Shown here piece by piece: positions 34,343 to 42,592 of a stretch of DNA of 64,000 nucleotides. The DNA is taken from positions 62,001 through 126,000 of the forward strand of contig NZ_JAYGIM010000016.1 in the NCBI RefSeq assembly GCF_034930985.1, in the 5' to 3' direction. Below the pieces are notes generated by a model. It made no database searches. It was given only the letters and a program-made list of their open reading frames with translations, and had not been told where the DNA came from. A program made the translations under genes and the position numbers. Positions within the stretch are counted from its first letter, which is position 1. Each line of letters begins with the position of its first letter. The DNA is from Arcicella lustrica. Its GTDB lineage: Bacteria; Bacteroidota; Bacteroidia; Cytophagales; Spirosomataceae.

Positions 34343-35461
34343 CTAAAGCTTCTTGGTTTCTTGGTTAATAAAGTCAATAAACTGTTGTTCTGTTGGTAAT
34401 TCAACCAAGTATTTTGTTACAAAAAGGTTTTTATCCATACCAGCCAAAGCATATTCTACTAATTTTTTCCCTTTTTGTGTACAGAGTAAAATCCCAATCG
34501 TAGGGTTATCATCTTGACGTTTTACTTCATTATTATAATATGCCACATAAGTATTGAGTTGAGAGGCAAATTCAGGCTTGAAAACATCAGCTTTTAGTTC
34601 CACCAAGACATGGCATTTGAGGATTCTGTGATAAAAAACTAAGTCAATAAAGTAGTACTCATCATCTATCAAAATACGTTTTTGCCGAGCCTCATAACAA
34701 AATTCATGTCCTAATTCAAGCATAAATTCTTGCAAATTTTCTACAAGAGCGGCTTCAATATCATTCTCAAGAATAGCTTCATGACTTTTTAGTCCAAGAA
34801 ATTCAAAAACAAAAGGTGATTTTATCAATTCGTAATTGTCTGTTTTTTCAGCTTTTTCAAATGTAAGTTGGCTAAGTTTTTCAGGGTTTAAACTCATACC
34901 ACTTCTTTCAAAATACAAGGTTGCAATTTGTCGTTTCAATTCGCTAACACTCCACGTTCCTTTGATGGCTTCAATTTCATAGAATGTGCGTTTGATGGGA
35001 TTGTCAATGGGGAATAATTGTACTAAATGTGTATAAGAAAGTTTTGAAATTAAATTTTCAGGAGAAACCAGTGGATATACTACTGTACTTTCACTAAGAG
35101 ATAAAGTTTCAGAAATCTTCAATTCGCCAATCACCGATTGGCGAATTGAAGAAAGGAATATATTTGAATGATTTAAGTTTTCAGCAATAAACTTTCCTAA
35201 TTGCGGATACGTAAAGTAAAACTGACGGAATACCTTTAAATTTCCTTCTGATAAACTTTTATGGTTTAATCGTGACGCTAAGGAACTTAGCAATTTTAAA
35301 CCATACTTGGCTCTGTCTTCACCTTTTTGCTCATATTCTACGATATAAAAACCAATTAGCCAATTCCGAATAGTCAGATGTGTATTTATCGCTTTTACAG
35401 CACTTTGTTGTAGTGTTGTATGAGTTTCAAGGATAGTGTTTGTTAATAAGTCAAAGTTCAT
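34343..35461 (-). CDS. DUF1016/YhcG-type PD-(D/E)XK nuclease
   Basis: A protein of 372 residues. The N-terminal DUF1016_N helical domain (about 1-160) has VKAINTHLTIRNWLIGFYIV and GLKLLSSLASRL. The C-terminal nuclease domain has FIDLVFYHRILKCHVLVELK, giving the D-x-(n)-E-x-K catalytic set near residues 275-290, followed by QLNTYVAYYNNEVKRQDDNP and GILLCTQK. YhcG-type proteins are often found in restriction or defence islands, and some members are linked to type I RM loci. Here the gene is alone. Insertion between muropeptide genes and an abutting 21-bp array suggest horizontal gain. Confidence 0.9.
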   Translation of the reverse strand: MNFDLLTNTILETHTTLQQSAVKAINTHLTIRNWLIGFYIVEYEQKGEDRAKYGLKLLSSLASRLNHKSLSEGNLKVFRQFYFTYPQLGKFIAENLNHSNIFLSSIRQSVIGELKISETLSLSESTVVYPLVSPENLISKLSYTHLVQLFPIDNPIKRTFYEIEAIKGTWSVSELKRQIATLYFERSGMSLNPEKLSQLTFEKAEKTDNYELIKSPFVFEFLGLKSHEAILENDIEAALVENLQEFMLELGHEFCYEARQKRILIDDEYYFIDLVFYHRILKCHVLVELKADVFKPEFASQLNTYVAYYNNEVKRQDDNPTIGILLCTQKGKKLVEYALAGMDKNLFVTKYLVELPTEQQFIDFINQETKKL

Positions 35462-35482
35462 AACAGTCGTAGGATTTAAAAC

Positions 35483-36508
35483 TCAAAACCAAATATTCAA
35501 AACCTCAGCCAATTTATCTAAATCTTCTTTTGTATGCAAGGCGCTAATTACCAGACGAGTAACGGGCAAATCGGTGACGGTAGGATAAGGGAAGCAGGCA
35601 GTCATGATACCGTGACTTTTGAGGTGTTCATGCAAACCTACTTGATGCGTACAATAAGCAGGATATTTGTCAATACAATCTAAATTTGAATTGGGAATCT
35701 GTTGATTGAAGTATTGAATATTGTTCAAGAGTTTTACTCTTTGCTCTTGAAAAATATCAGTTGAATTGACAAAAGCTTCCAACAAAGCAGGCATCATTGG
35801 CGATGCTCCAGAGAACATTGGAAAATGTCTGAGCTTTTCGATAAAATCTTTTTCTGCAAAAATTACTCCTCCTGTCATACCCATTGCTTTGTTGAGCGAA
35901 GAAGTAATAATTAGGCGAATGTTTTTAGCCGAAATTTTAGGTAAATCAATCCCAAAACTATGCGAAGCATCGATAACGACGGTAATGTTTTTATCGGAAG
36001 GAAGCGTATTAATCCATTCAAAATCAAAGTGTTCAACATAAGGAGAACCCACAGAGTCGGCACAGATGACAATCTTGTCAGCTAAACTATTTTGTACTTT
36101 TTCGGCAATTGATAATGTCCATTCCTGATAACTTTCTGGTGAAAAAAGAATCGTTCCATTCCACAAAGCAGGATGTGTTTTCGGAGCAAAAAAGAAAGTA
36201 GCTCCTTCGTGTTTTAAGAAATTTACGACCAATTGCCCCGCCCACATTCCCGATGAAACCGTTAGAGCCGCTGGCATTTGTGCAAAATCTGCCAATGCTT
36301 TTTCAGCCTTTTCGTAAATACTTAATTGAACCGTATTATTTCTTGAACTTCCCCAAGAAGTACTATAATCGGCAACAGCTTTGATAAAATTTTCCTTAAA
36401 AACAGGATGATGTGGAATGCCCAAATACGAAGTGCCGCTAAACCAAAGATAAGTCTGTTTATCGCTGACTAAAGTATTACTTGGGAGTTGATTGGTAAGG
36501 TATTTCAT
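35483..36508 (-). CDS. PLP-dependent aminotransferase-fold enzyme (AONS-like)
   Basis: A protein of 341 residues from ATG 36508. It follows the fold-type I acyl-CoA-dependent synthase layout: FSGTSYLGIPHHPVF at the start, GSSRNNTVQLSIYEKAEKAL, then D180 and H183 in VVIDASHSFGID, and the Schiff-base lysine K207 in SSLNKAMGMTGG. It is shorter than 8-amino-7-oxononanoate synthase or 2-amino-3-ketobutyrate ligase (about 390), so substrate is uncertain. It is followed by a DUF1016 gene and preceded, same strand, by a dipeptide epimerase, so a role in amino acid products of peptidoglycan recycling is inferred. Confidence 0.8.
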   Translation of the reverse strand: MKYLTNQLPSNTLVSDKQTYLWFSGTSYLGIPHHPVFKENFIKAVADYSTSWGSSRNNTVQLSIYEKAEKALADFAQMPAALTVSSGMWAGQLVVNFLKHEGATFFFAPKTHPALWNGTILFSPESYQEWTLSIAEKVQNSLADKIVICADSVGSPYVEHFDFEWINTLPSDKNITVVIDASHSFGIDLPKISAKNIRLIITSSLNKAMGMTGGVIFAEKDFIEKLRHFPMFSGASPMMPALLEAFVNSTDIFQEQRVKLLNNIQYFNQQIPNSNLDCIDKYPAYCTHQVGLHEHLKSHGIMTACFPYPTVTDLPVTRLVISALHTKEDLDKLAEVLNIWF

Positions 36509-36514
36509 GGTTAT

Positions 36515-36602
36515 AGCATTGAGAATTGAGCTATGAGCCATGAGAAATTTTAATACTGTTTTTTAAAATTGTCTAGTATTAAAAAGCTCAAAGCTCAATG
36601 CT
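36515..36602. repeat. Two-part inverted repeat between epimerase and aminotransferase genes
   Basis: AGCATTGAGAATTGAGCT (36515-36532) opposes AGCTCAAAGCTCAATGCT (36585-36602), and inside it TTTTAATACT (36548-36557) exactly opposes AGTATTAAAA (36575-36584). It starts 7 bp upstream of the aminotransferase ATG. A transcript from the epimerase would fold here, so it may reduce read-through inside the gene pair. Confidence 0.7.
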
Positions 36603-36614
36603 GAGAGCTGAAGA

Positions 36615-37628
36615 CTAAATCAACTTCGCTCCAGTTCCGTTTTCGTTGGCGTAAATTACTTTTCCGTAGTCGATGGTTACACCCGTTGAGATTTTATCAT
36701 CTACTAACAAGATTCCATCCATATCTACATAGTCCAAAAGTGGTAAAAGTTGTGCGATGGCAGAACAACCCACGTTTGATTCCGTCATACAACCCACCAT
36801 TACTTTTAAACCAAGTGTATGAGCTTGTGCAATCATTCTTCGGGCAGGAGTAAGTCCTCCACACTTCATCAATTTTACATTTACGCCATGAAAAAAGCCA
36901 AAACAACGAGCCACATCTTCTTCCACAATGCAACTTTCATCAGCAATGATGGGCAATGCCGACTCAGCAAATACTTTTTTCATACCTTCCCAATTGTCGG
37001 CTTTCATCGGTTGTTCGATGAATTCTACGCCTAATTCTTTTAAGGCAAAAGAATTTTTAATTGTTTCTTCTACCTCCCAAGCAGTATTGGCATCTACTCT
37101 GAAAACGGCATCAGTATGTTTTCTAAGTTCTTGTACAATTTTAATGTCATCTTTCGTTCCTAATTTGATTTTATACAATGGAAAAGGTACTTCTTGCATT
37201 TTTTCGACCATTTTTTCAATGGTGTCAATGCCAATTGTATAATCAGTAATTGGATTTTTAGCAGTATCTAAGCCCCAAAGTTTGTACAAAGGTTGTCCTT
37301 TTTTCTTTGCCCAAAGGTCGTTTGCGGCAATGTCTAAAGCACATAAAGCAAAAGGATGCTCGTCTTTGAGATAAGGATATAAATCACTCCAGAATTGTTC
37401 TGGACTTTGTAAATCATAATTTTCAATCAGAGAGCGAACGCCTTCTAATTGAGCTGACATTTTTGCCATTGTCACGCCATAATAAGGGGTTTCGGTAGCT
37501 TCGCCAAAACCGCTGAATTCGCCATCTCGAAGTTCAACAATCAAAGTAGGTTGCACATCACGTGATTCATGCGTAATCGTAAAAGTGTGACGCAATTGTA
37601 AATTAAAAGAGTGAAGGATTAGTTGCAT
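36615..37628 (-). CDS. Dipeptide epimerase (L-Ala-D/L-Glu type), enolase superfamily
   Basis: A protein of 337 residues from ATG 37628. The muconate-lactonising subgroup catalytic set is present: K153-x-K155 in YKIKLGT, metal ligands D179 (FRVDANTAW), E205 (FIEQPM) and D230 (IIADES), and the second lysine in KLMKCGG. The specificity loop GEATETPYYGVT is typical of Ala-Glu epimerases. It should convert L-Ala-D-Glu from murein into L-Ala-L-Glu. Its same-strand relation with an NlpC/P60 peptidase, serine hydrolase and aminotransferase-fold protein resembles Bacillus ykf operons. Confidence 0.9.
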   Translation of the reverse strand: MQLILHSFNLQLRHTFTITHESRDVQPTLIVELRDGEFSGFGEATETPYYGVTMAKMSAQLEGVRSLIENYDLQSPEQFWSDLYPYLKDEHPFALCALDIAANDLWAKKKGQPLYKLWGLDTAKNPITDYTIGIDTIEKMVEKMQEVPFPLYKIKLGTKDDIKIVQELRKHTDAVFRVDANTAWEVEETIKNSFALKELGVEFIEQPMKADNWEGMKKVFAESALPIIADESCIVEEDVARCFGFFHGVNVKLMKCGGLTPARRMIAQAHTLGLKVMVGCMTESNVGCSAIAQLLPLLDYVDMDGILLVDDKISTGVTIDYGKVIYANENGTGAKLI

Positions 37629-37836
37629 TGATGATTGGTTGGTTTTTTGAAATATCAAGTTACTAAAAAAGGAGGAGAATTTCTAAGTCGATTTTGCGTT
37701 GAATGGCGTGCTAAAATACTTGTTTATTCTTTTTTGTTTTATTTCACTAAAAAAGAAAACTTTCAAAAACACTTCATAAAATCGTTTTTTTTGACGTAAT
37801 TAATGAAAAATAGGTCATTTTTTGCTTAAAAAACTG

Positions 37837-37946
37837 TAATTTTGAAAAAAATAGAAATTTATTAGCAAAATAAATTTTCATCACAAACACACTTTTACAA
37901 GAGATTTAGGTTGAAAAATGCCGACGATTTTTGTAAAAGTGTTTTT
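37837..37946 (+). promoter_or_regulatory. Possible promoter plus attenuator or small RNA upstream of the M23 gene
   Basis: TAATTTTG (37837-37844) fits TAnnTTTG. About 45 nt on, ACACTTTTACAA (37889-37900) exactly opposes TTGTAAAAGTGT (37931-37942) and is followed by TTTTTGTTTT, a terminator-like structure. The stem encloses 30 nt. A transcript from the promoter would stop at about 37946, 55 bp before the M23 start. No -33 box is at the expected distance (TTTG at 37821 is too near), so promoter support is weak. The remaining gap (37629-37836) is AT-rich without other features. Confidence 0.45.
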
Positions 37947-38000
37947 GTTTTGAAGCGATGGAATTACTTTAATACGGTGCCCTAAAACTATAGATTTGAA

Positions 38001-38669
38001 ATGTTAGAAACCATAAAAAAATATAAATTTCAAGCTGTTGTTCCTTTTGACTTTCAACATGATATCGTTTACGAAATTGATCTAACTGAAAATAATTCCG
38101 AATTGTCGGAATTAAATTTGTCGGATACCGCTTTATTTAATGAGTACGTTATGAGAAAAATTGAGCAAGCCAATGCCGTTTGTGCGATTGGTGGTTACCT
38201 CGAAAATCGCTATATTTATCGTAGAAGTGAACATTTTCAGCAAAATGATGAAGTTCGTTCCATTCATTTAGGTATCGACATTTGGGCTCCTGCGGGAACA
38301 CCAGTATTTGCTCCTCTTACTGGAAAAGTGCATAGTTTTCAAAATAACAAAGGTTTTGGTGACTATGGACCAACCATAATTCTTGAACATCAATTAGAAG
38401 GAAAGACTTTTTATACTTTGTACGGACATTTGAATGAAGAATGCCTTGTAAATCTTTTTGAAGGAAAAGTCTTTGATGCAGGAGAACAAATTGCTGAGTT
38501 TGGTGACTTTCCTATTAATGGAGATTGGCCTCCACATTTACATTTTCAAGTAATTACTGATATGTTGGGATGTAAGGGCGATTTTGCTGGAGTTTGCCAA
38601 CCTTCAAAATTAGAAACGTATGCGAAAATATGTTTGGACGGAGCAACAATATTGGGTATTACCAGATAG
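38001..38669 (+). CDS. M23 metallopeptidase-family protein without signal peptide
   Basis: A protein of 222 residues. The LytM/M23 fold is evident: SIHLGIDIWAPAGTPVFAPL with the first His and Asp metal ligands, GDYGPTIILEH, FYTLYGHLN, and PPHLHFQVI with the HxH ligand pair. The N-terminus MLETIKKYKFQAVVPFDFQH is not a signal sequence, unlike most M23 murein hydrolases, so a cytoplasmic location is expected. Similar signal-less M23 domains occur in larger proteins fused to aminotransferase or kinase domains. The c-di-AMP synthase gene follows by 58 bp. Confidence 0.85.
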   Translation: MLETIKKYKFQAVVPFDFQHDIVYEIDLTENNSELSELNLSDTALFNEYVMRKIEQANAVCAIGGYLENRYIYRRSEHFQQNDEVRSIHLGIDIWAPAGTPVFAPLTGKVHSFQNNKGFGDYGPTIILEHQLEGKTFYTLYGHLNEECLVNLFEGKVFDAGEQIAEFGDFPINGDWPPHLHFQVITDMLGCKGDFAGVCQPSKLETYAKICLDGATILGITR

Positions 38670-38727
38670 TTTATGAATCGTGCTTTGCTAAATATTTACA
38701 ACCTCTTTTTAAAACAAAAAATATACT

Positions 38728-39513
38728 ATGCGAATAGGCTTTTTAACAATTGATTGGATTGATATTTTAGATATTTTATTGGTAGCATATATGTTGTATC
38801 AGATTTATAAACTGATACAAGGAAGTATTGCTAACAAGATTTTCTTTGGCTATATACTTATTTATGGTGTTTTCTTGGTGTCAAAAGCATTAGGAATGGA
38901 ATTTCTGTCTTCTATTTTAGGACAGTTTATGAACATGGGCGTATTGGCTTTGTTGATTATTTTCCAGCAAGAAATTCGTCGTTTTTTAATGATGCTTGGT
39001 CGCTCTACTTCTTTTCGTGAAAATGCTTTGCTCAAAAGATTTTATACTCCTAAAGTATCAAAAGAGAATCTTTCTACCTTACAATCTATCGTAGAAGCTG
39101 TAAAAGTAATGGCAACCACTTACACAGGGGCTTTGATTGTGATTGAAAAAGAAGATGATTTAAAGAAATTTATCGAATCGGGCGATGTGTTGGATGCAGA
39201 AGTATCAAAAAGATTATTGCTGACAATCTTTCATAAAAATAGTCCTTTGCACGACGGCGCTGTTATCATTAAAGGCGGAAGGCTTGCTGCGGCTCGTTGT
39301 ATGCTTCCCGTTTCAGAAAGTGGTACAATTTCACCAGCATTAGGTTTCAGACACCGTGCTGCCTTTGGAATGAGCGAACAAACAGATGCCGCCATCATCG
39401 TAGTGTCGGAAGAGAAAGCAGAAATTTCATTCGTAAACCACGGAGGGATTTTCAGAAATATGTCTGTTCAAGATTTAGAAGTAAAATTGAAGGATTATAT
39501 TTTGAAGGATTAG
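38728..39513 (+). CDS. cdaA: Diadenylate cyclase CdaA
   Basis: A membrane protein of 261 residues. Three N-terminal membrane helices (about 10-80) lead to the DAC domain with the catalytic DGA motif (LHDGAVIIKGGRLAAARCML) and RHR motif (LGFRHRAAFGMSEQTDA). It makes c-di-AMP from two ATP. The usual partners CdaR and GlmM are absent here. The preceding M23 gene is the only same-strand neighbour. c-di-AMP commonly controls potassium and cell-wall homeostasis, which makes the M23 neighbour suggestive only. Confidence 0.95.
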   Translation: MRIGFLTIDWIDILDILLVAYMLYQIYKLIQGSIANKIFFGYILIYGVFLVSKALGMEFLSSILGQFMNMGVLALLIIFQQEIRRFLMMLGRSTSFRENALLKRFYTPKVSKENLSTLQSIVEAVKVMATTYTGALIVIEKEDDLKKFIESGDVLDAEVSKRLLLTIFHKNSPLHDGAVIIKGGRLAAARCMLPVSESGTISPALGFRHRAAFGMSEQTDAAIIVVSEEKAEISFVNHGGIFRNMSVQDLEVKLKDYILKD

Positions 39514-39519
39514 TTTTGA

Positions 39520-39630
39520 GGAGATTTAAGAGACAAGAAGCAAGAGACAAGAAGAATAGAAAAGCAAGACATAAAAATCTTAGAACCAATTCTTTTGTCT
39601 TGCTTCTTGTCTCTTGCCTCTTAAATCTCC
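39520..39630. terminator. Long inverted repeat between convergent cdaA and photolyase genes
   Basis: GGAGATTTAAGAG (39520-39532) exactly opposes CTCTTAAATCTCC (39618-39630). Inside, both arms carry repeated AGACAAGAAGCAAG-type words. The photolyase stop codon (39621-39623) lies within the right arm, so the last codons of that gene are part of the element. Confidence 0.8.
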
Positions 39631-40928
39631 TTCAACGCTTTCTGATAAACTGGCAAAACTCTTTTCCTTGCCACATCATGATTAACGATTGGCTGAGGAT
39701 AATCAAAACTATTCAATTCTGGAACCCATTTTTTAATGTATTCAAGGTTTTTATCAAACTTCTGAGTTTGTAATGTTGGATTGAATACTCTAAAGTACGG
39801 AGCCGCATCGCAACCACTTCCAGATGCCCATTGCCAGCCACCATTATTAGCCGCAAAATCAAAATCTAATAATTTTTGAGCGAAATAAGCTTCACCCCAA
39901 CGCCAGTTAATCAACAAATGCTTAGTTAAAAAACTCGCAACAATCATTCTAACACGGTTGTGCATAAAACCCGTAGCATTCAATTCCCGCATTCCCGCAT
40001 CTACAATCGGGTAGCCAGTTTTGCCTTCGCACCAAGCTTTAAATTCTGTTTCGTTATTTCGCCAGATGATTTTATCATAGTCTTTCCTAAAAGCATGACC
40101 TTGAGAAATATGGGGGAAATTGTATAAAATATTGAAGTAAAAATCTCGCCAGATTAATTCATTGAGCCAAGTTTCAGAAAGCGTTTTTGCTTTTCGGGCT
40201 AATTCACGAATACTTAGCGTACCAAAACGAAGATGTACGGATAATCTTGAAGTACCGACAATCGCTGGAAAATCTCGTTTTTCAGCATAATTTTTTACGA
40301 TAGAATCTCTTAATACTTTAGTTGGGAAATTTGTACCAATTGCTTCAAAACCCATTGACGCCAAAGTCGGAAATTCAAAAGGTTGTGTCTGAAAAAAGTG
40401 CTTAAAGTACTTTTCAGTAGGATATGATTTTAAATAAAAGTCATTGAGTTTTTCTTTCCATTTTCTGCTGTAAGGCGTAAAAACTGTGTAAGGAGTGCCT
40501 GTGCCGGAGAGGACTTCTTTCTTTTCAAAAATTACTTGGTCTTTATAAGTATTAAAATCTATGTTTTCGCTTGTTACGAATTCTCGAACGCTCTCATCTC
40601 TTTCATTGGCATACAATTCGTAATCGTGATTGGTGAAAATACTTGCTATATCATATTGATTGAGTAATTCAGGAAATACTTCTTCGGGTGTTCCGTATTT
40701 TACTAATAATGAAGAACCTAATTCTTTCAAAGATGCTTGGATTTCAGTTAAAGCTTGGTGAATAAATTCAACTCTACGGTCACGTTTGTCTGCTAATTTA
40801 TCTAAAATATTTTTGTCGAAAATAAAGATTGGTAATACTGGCATACCTTTTTTGAGTGCATGATACAAACCTGCATTATCATGTAAACGGAGGTCACGGC
40901 GGAACCAGAAAATTGAAATTTTAGACAT
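39621..40928 (-). CDS. Deoxyribodipyrimidine photolyase / cryptochrome family
   Basis: A protein of 435 residues from ATG 40928 (MSKISIFWFRRDLRLHDNAG), the usual start; the frame opens 14 codons earlier. The N-terminal antenna domain is followed by the FAD-binding helical domain: HLRFGTLSIRELARKA, WLNELIWRDFYFNIL, the tryptophan-rich CEGKTGYPIVDAGMREL, FMHNRVRMIVASFLTKHLL and FAANNGGWQWASGSGCD. It repairs UV-induced cyclobutane dimers with visible light. Length and motifs suit a class I CPD photolyase; a cryptochrome role is possible. The last codons fall in an inverted repeat. Confidence 0.92.
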   Translation of the reverse strand: MSKISIFWFRRDLRLHDNAGLYHALKKGMPVLPIFIFDKNILDKLADKRDRRVEFIHQALTEIQASLKELGSSLLVKYGTPEEVFPELLNQYDIASIFTNHDYELYANERDESVREFVTSENIDFNTYKDQVIFEKKEVLSGTGTPYTVFTPYSRKWKEKLNDFYLKSYPTEKYFKHFFQTQPFEFPTLASMGFEAIGTNFPTKVLRDSIVKNYAEKRDFPAIVGTSRLSVHLRFGTLSIRELARKAKTLSETWLNELIWRDFYFNILYNFPHISQGHAFRKDYDKIIWRNNETEFKAWCEGKTGYPIVDAGMRELNATGFMHNRVRMIVASFLTKHLLINWRWGEAYFAQKLLDFDFAANNGGWQWASGSGCDAAPYFRVFNPTLQTQKFDKNLEYIKKWVPELNSFDYPQPIVNHDVARKRVLPVYQKALKEI

Positions 40929-41226
40929 TTGACGATTGTTAAAAATAATAATATACTTAGATACTTTCATTTAACCATTTATTACTCTTTTTGTTCGATT
41001 TGAGGTTTTGGTTCTTGAAAATATTTTAGTGAAAATGATTAACTAAACTGAAAACCTTCTGAAAATCAGCAATTTTAAAGTTATCCAATAAAATATTTTT
41101 TTTATTTCAATTTTTTGAGATAAATACAATTGCCTAATAATGAGCTTGTTCGCTTTAGGCTTCTGTGTATAATCGCTAAATAATTTCGAATAATCAACTA
41201 AAAGACTAATTTATTATCATTTTGTA

Positions 41227-41258
41227 TTGACAAGCCCTATCTCGAAATTGTATATTTG
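41227..41258 (+). promoter_or_regulatory. Bacteroidota-type promoter upstream of queA
   Basis: TTG at 41227-41229 and TATATTTG at 41251-41258 are 21 bp apart, inside the TTG-N17-23-TAnnTTTG range. A start near 41263 gives a leader of about 170 nt before ATG 41435. In the leader, GTATAAAA near 41308 opposes TTTTATAC near 41331. The rest of 40929-41226 is AT-rich and holds nothing recognised. Confidence 0.65.
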
Positions 41259-41434
41259 CAAGAATCGTATTGAAGTCATTTAGCTATAGGGCGTGAGACT
41301 TTGGTATAAAATCAGGATAGATGTTTTGGTTTTATACGATAAAAACCCATAGACCAATCATTTTATCAAACAAAATCCAAGTTTAAAAACCGTAAGAAAT
41401 GACTCCAGGCGAAAAAACCGCAAACATTATTAGA

Positions 41435-42487
41435 ATGAAACTATCTGAGTTCAGATTCGACCTCCCTAATAACCTCATTGCCTTGTACCCACCAGAGAAC
41501 AGAGGTGAATCACGATTAATGGTCGTAAATAGAAAAACCAAAACAATTGAGCACCGTATGTTTTCGGACATATTAGAATATTTTGACGATGGCGATGTAA
41601 TGGTTACCAATGATACTAAAGTTTTTCCTGCTCGTTTGTTTGGACAAAAAGAAAAAACTGGTGCAAAAATTGAAGTATTTTTATTGCGTGAATTAAATAG
41701 GGAACACCGCCTTTGGGATGTATTAGTAGATCCTGCTCGTAAAATCAGAGTTGGTAATAAATTATATTTTGGTGATAGCGATTTAGTAGCTGAAGTAATT
41801 GACAATACTACTTCACGTGGGCGTACTATCCGTTTCTTGTATGATGGTGACCACAAAGCTTTAATGAAAGCTATTCACCAATTAGGTGAAACGCCACTAC
41901 CAGATGAAATTCGTTTCAAACGTAAAGTAGAGCCTGCCGATGAGGAACGTTATCAAACAATTTATGCTGAACACGTAGGTGCTGTGGCTGCTCCAACTGC
42001 TGGTTTACACTTCTCGAAAATCATCATGAAGCGTTTGGAATTAAAAGGAATTAACTTTACTCCATTAACATTACATGTTGGTTTAGGAACTTTCCGTCAG
42101 GTAGATGTTGAAGATTTGACAAAACATAAAACTGATTCTGAAAATTTCAATATCACAGAAAGAACTTGTGATGTAGTAAATGAAGGAATTGATGGTAAAA
42201 AGAAAATCTGTGCAATCGGAACAACTGTTTTGAAAGCTTTGGAATCGTCAGTTTCAGCAGATGGTCACTTAAAACCAATTGAAGGTTGGACGGATAAATT
42301 TATTTTCCCTCCTTACGATTTCAGAATTCCTAACGCATTATTAACCAATATGCACTTGCCAGAATCTATTTTATTGATGATGACTTCTGCTTTTGGTGGT
42401 TATGATTTGATTAAGGAAGCATACCAAATCGCTATCAAAGAAAAATATAAATTCTTTAGTTATGGCGATGCCATGTTGATTATTTAA
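41435..42487 (+). CDS. queA: S-adenosylmethionine:tRNA ribosyltransferase-isomerase
   Basis: A protein of 350 residues from ATG 41435, the start MKLSEFRFDLPNNLIALYPP typical of QueA; ATG 41399 would add 12 residues. Key blocks are FPARLFGQKEKTGAKIEVFL, LGETPLPDEIRFKRK, the VAAPTAGLHFSKIIMKRLEL motif that binds the SAM side, LHVGLGTFRQVD, and NALLTNMHLPESILLMMTSA. It makes epoxyqueuosine on tRNA from preQ1 and SAM. It is monocistronic with its own promoter and terminator. Confidence 0.96.
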   Translation: MKLSEFRFDLPNNLIALYPPENRGESRLMVVNRKTKTIEHRMFSDILEYFDDGDVMVTNDTKVFPARLFGQKEKTGAKIEVFLLRELNREHRLWDVLVDPARKIRVGNKLYFGDSDLVAEVIDNTTSRGRTIRFLYDGDHKALMKAIHQLGETPLPDEIRFKRKVEPADEERYQTIYAEHVGAVAAPTAGLHFSKIIMKRLELKGINFTPLTLHVGLGTFRQVDVEDLTKHKTDSENFNITERTCDVVNEGIDGKKKICAIGTTVLKALESSVSADGHLKPIEGWTDKFIFPPYDFRIPNALLTNMHLPESILLMMTSAFGGYDLIKEAYQIAIKEKYKFFSYGDAMLII

Positions 42488-42508
42488 GATGAATAATCTC
42501 TAAGAATC

Positions 42509-42552
42509 AGGCGAAAGACATTAAGCATCAATACGGCTTAGGTCTTTCGCCT
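42509..42552 (+). terminator. Terminator of queA
   Basis: AGGCGAAAGAC (42509-42519) pairs with GTCTTTCGCCT (42542-42552), with a second inner stem TTAAGC/GCTTAG. A T-rich stretch follows. Confidence 0.88.
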
Positions 42553-42592
42553 AATTGTTTTATAGGATTTTACCGATTCTTTCTAAGTATTC

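Noticed and set aside
39297..39773. 158-codon ORF across the cdaA end
   Set aside because: Out of frame with cdaA and runs through the inverted repeat. No family resemblance.
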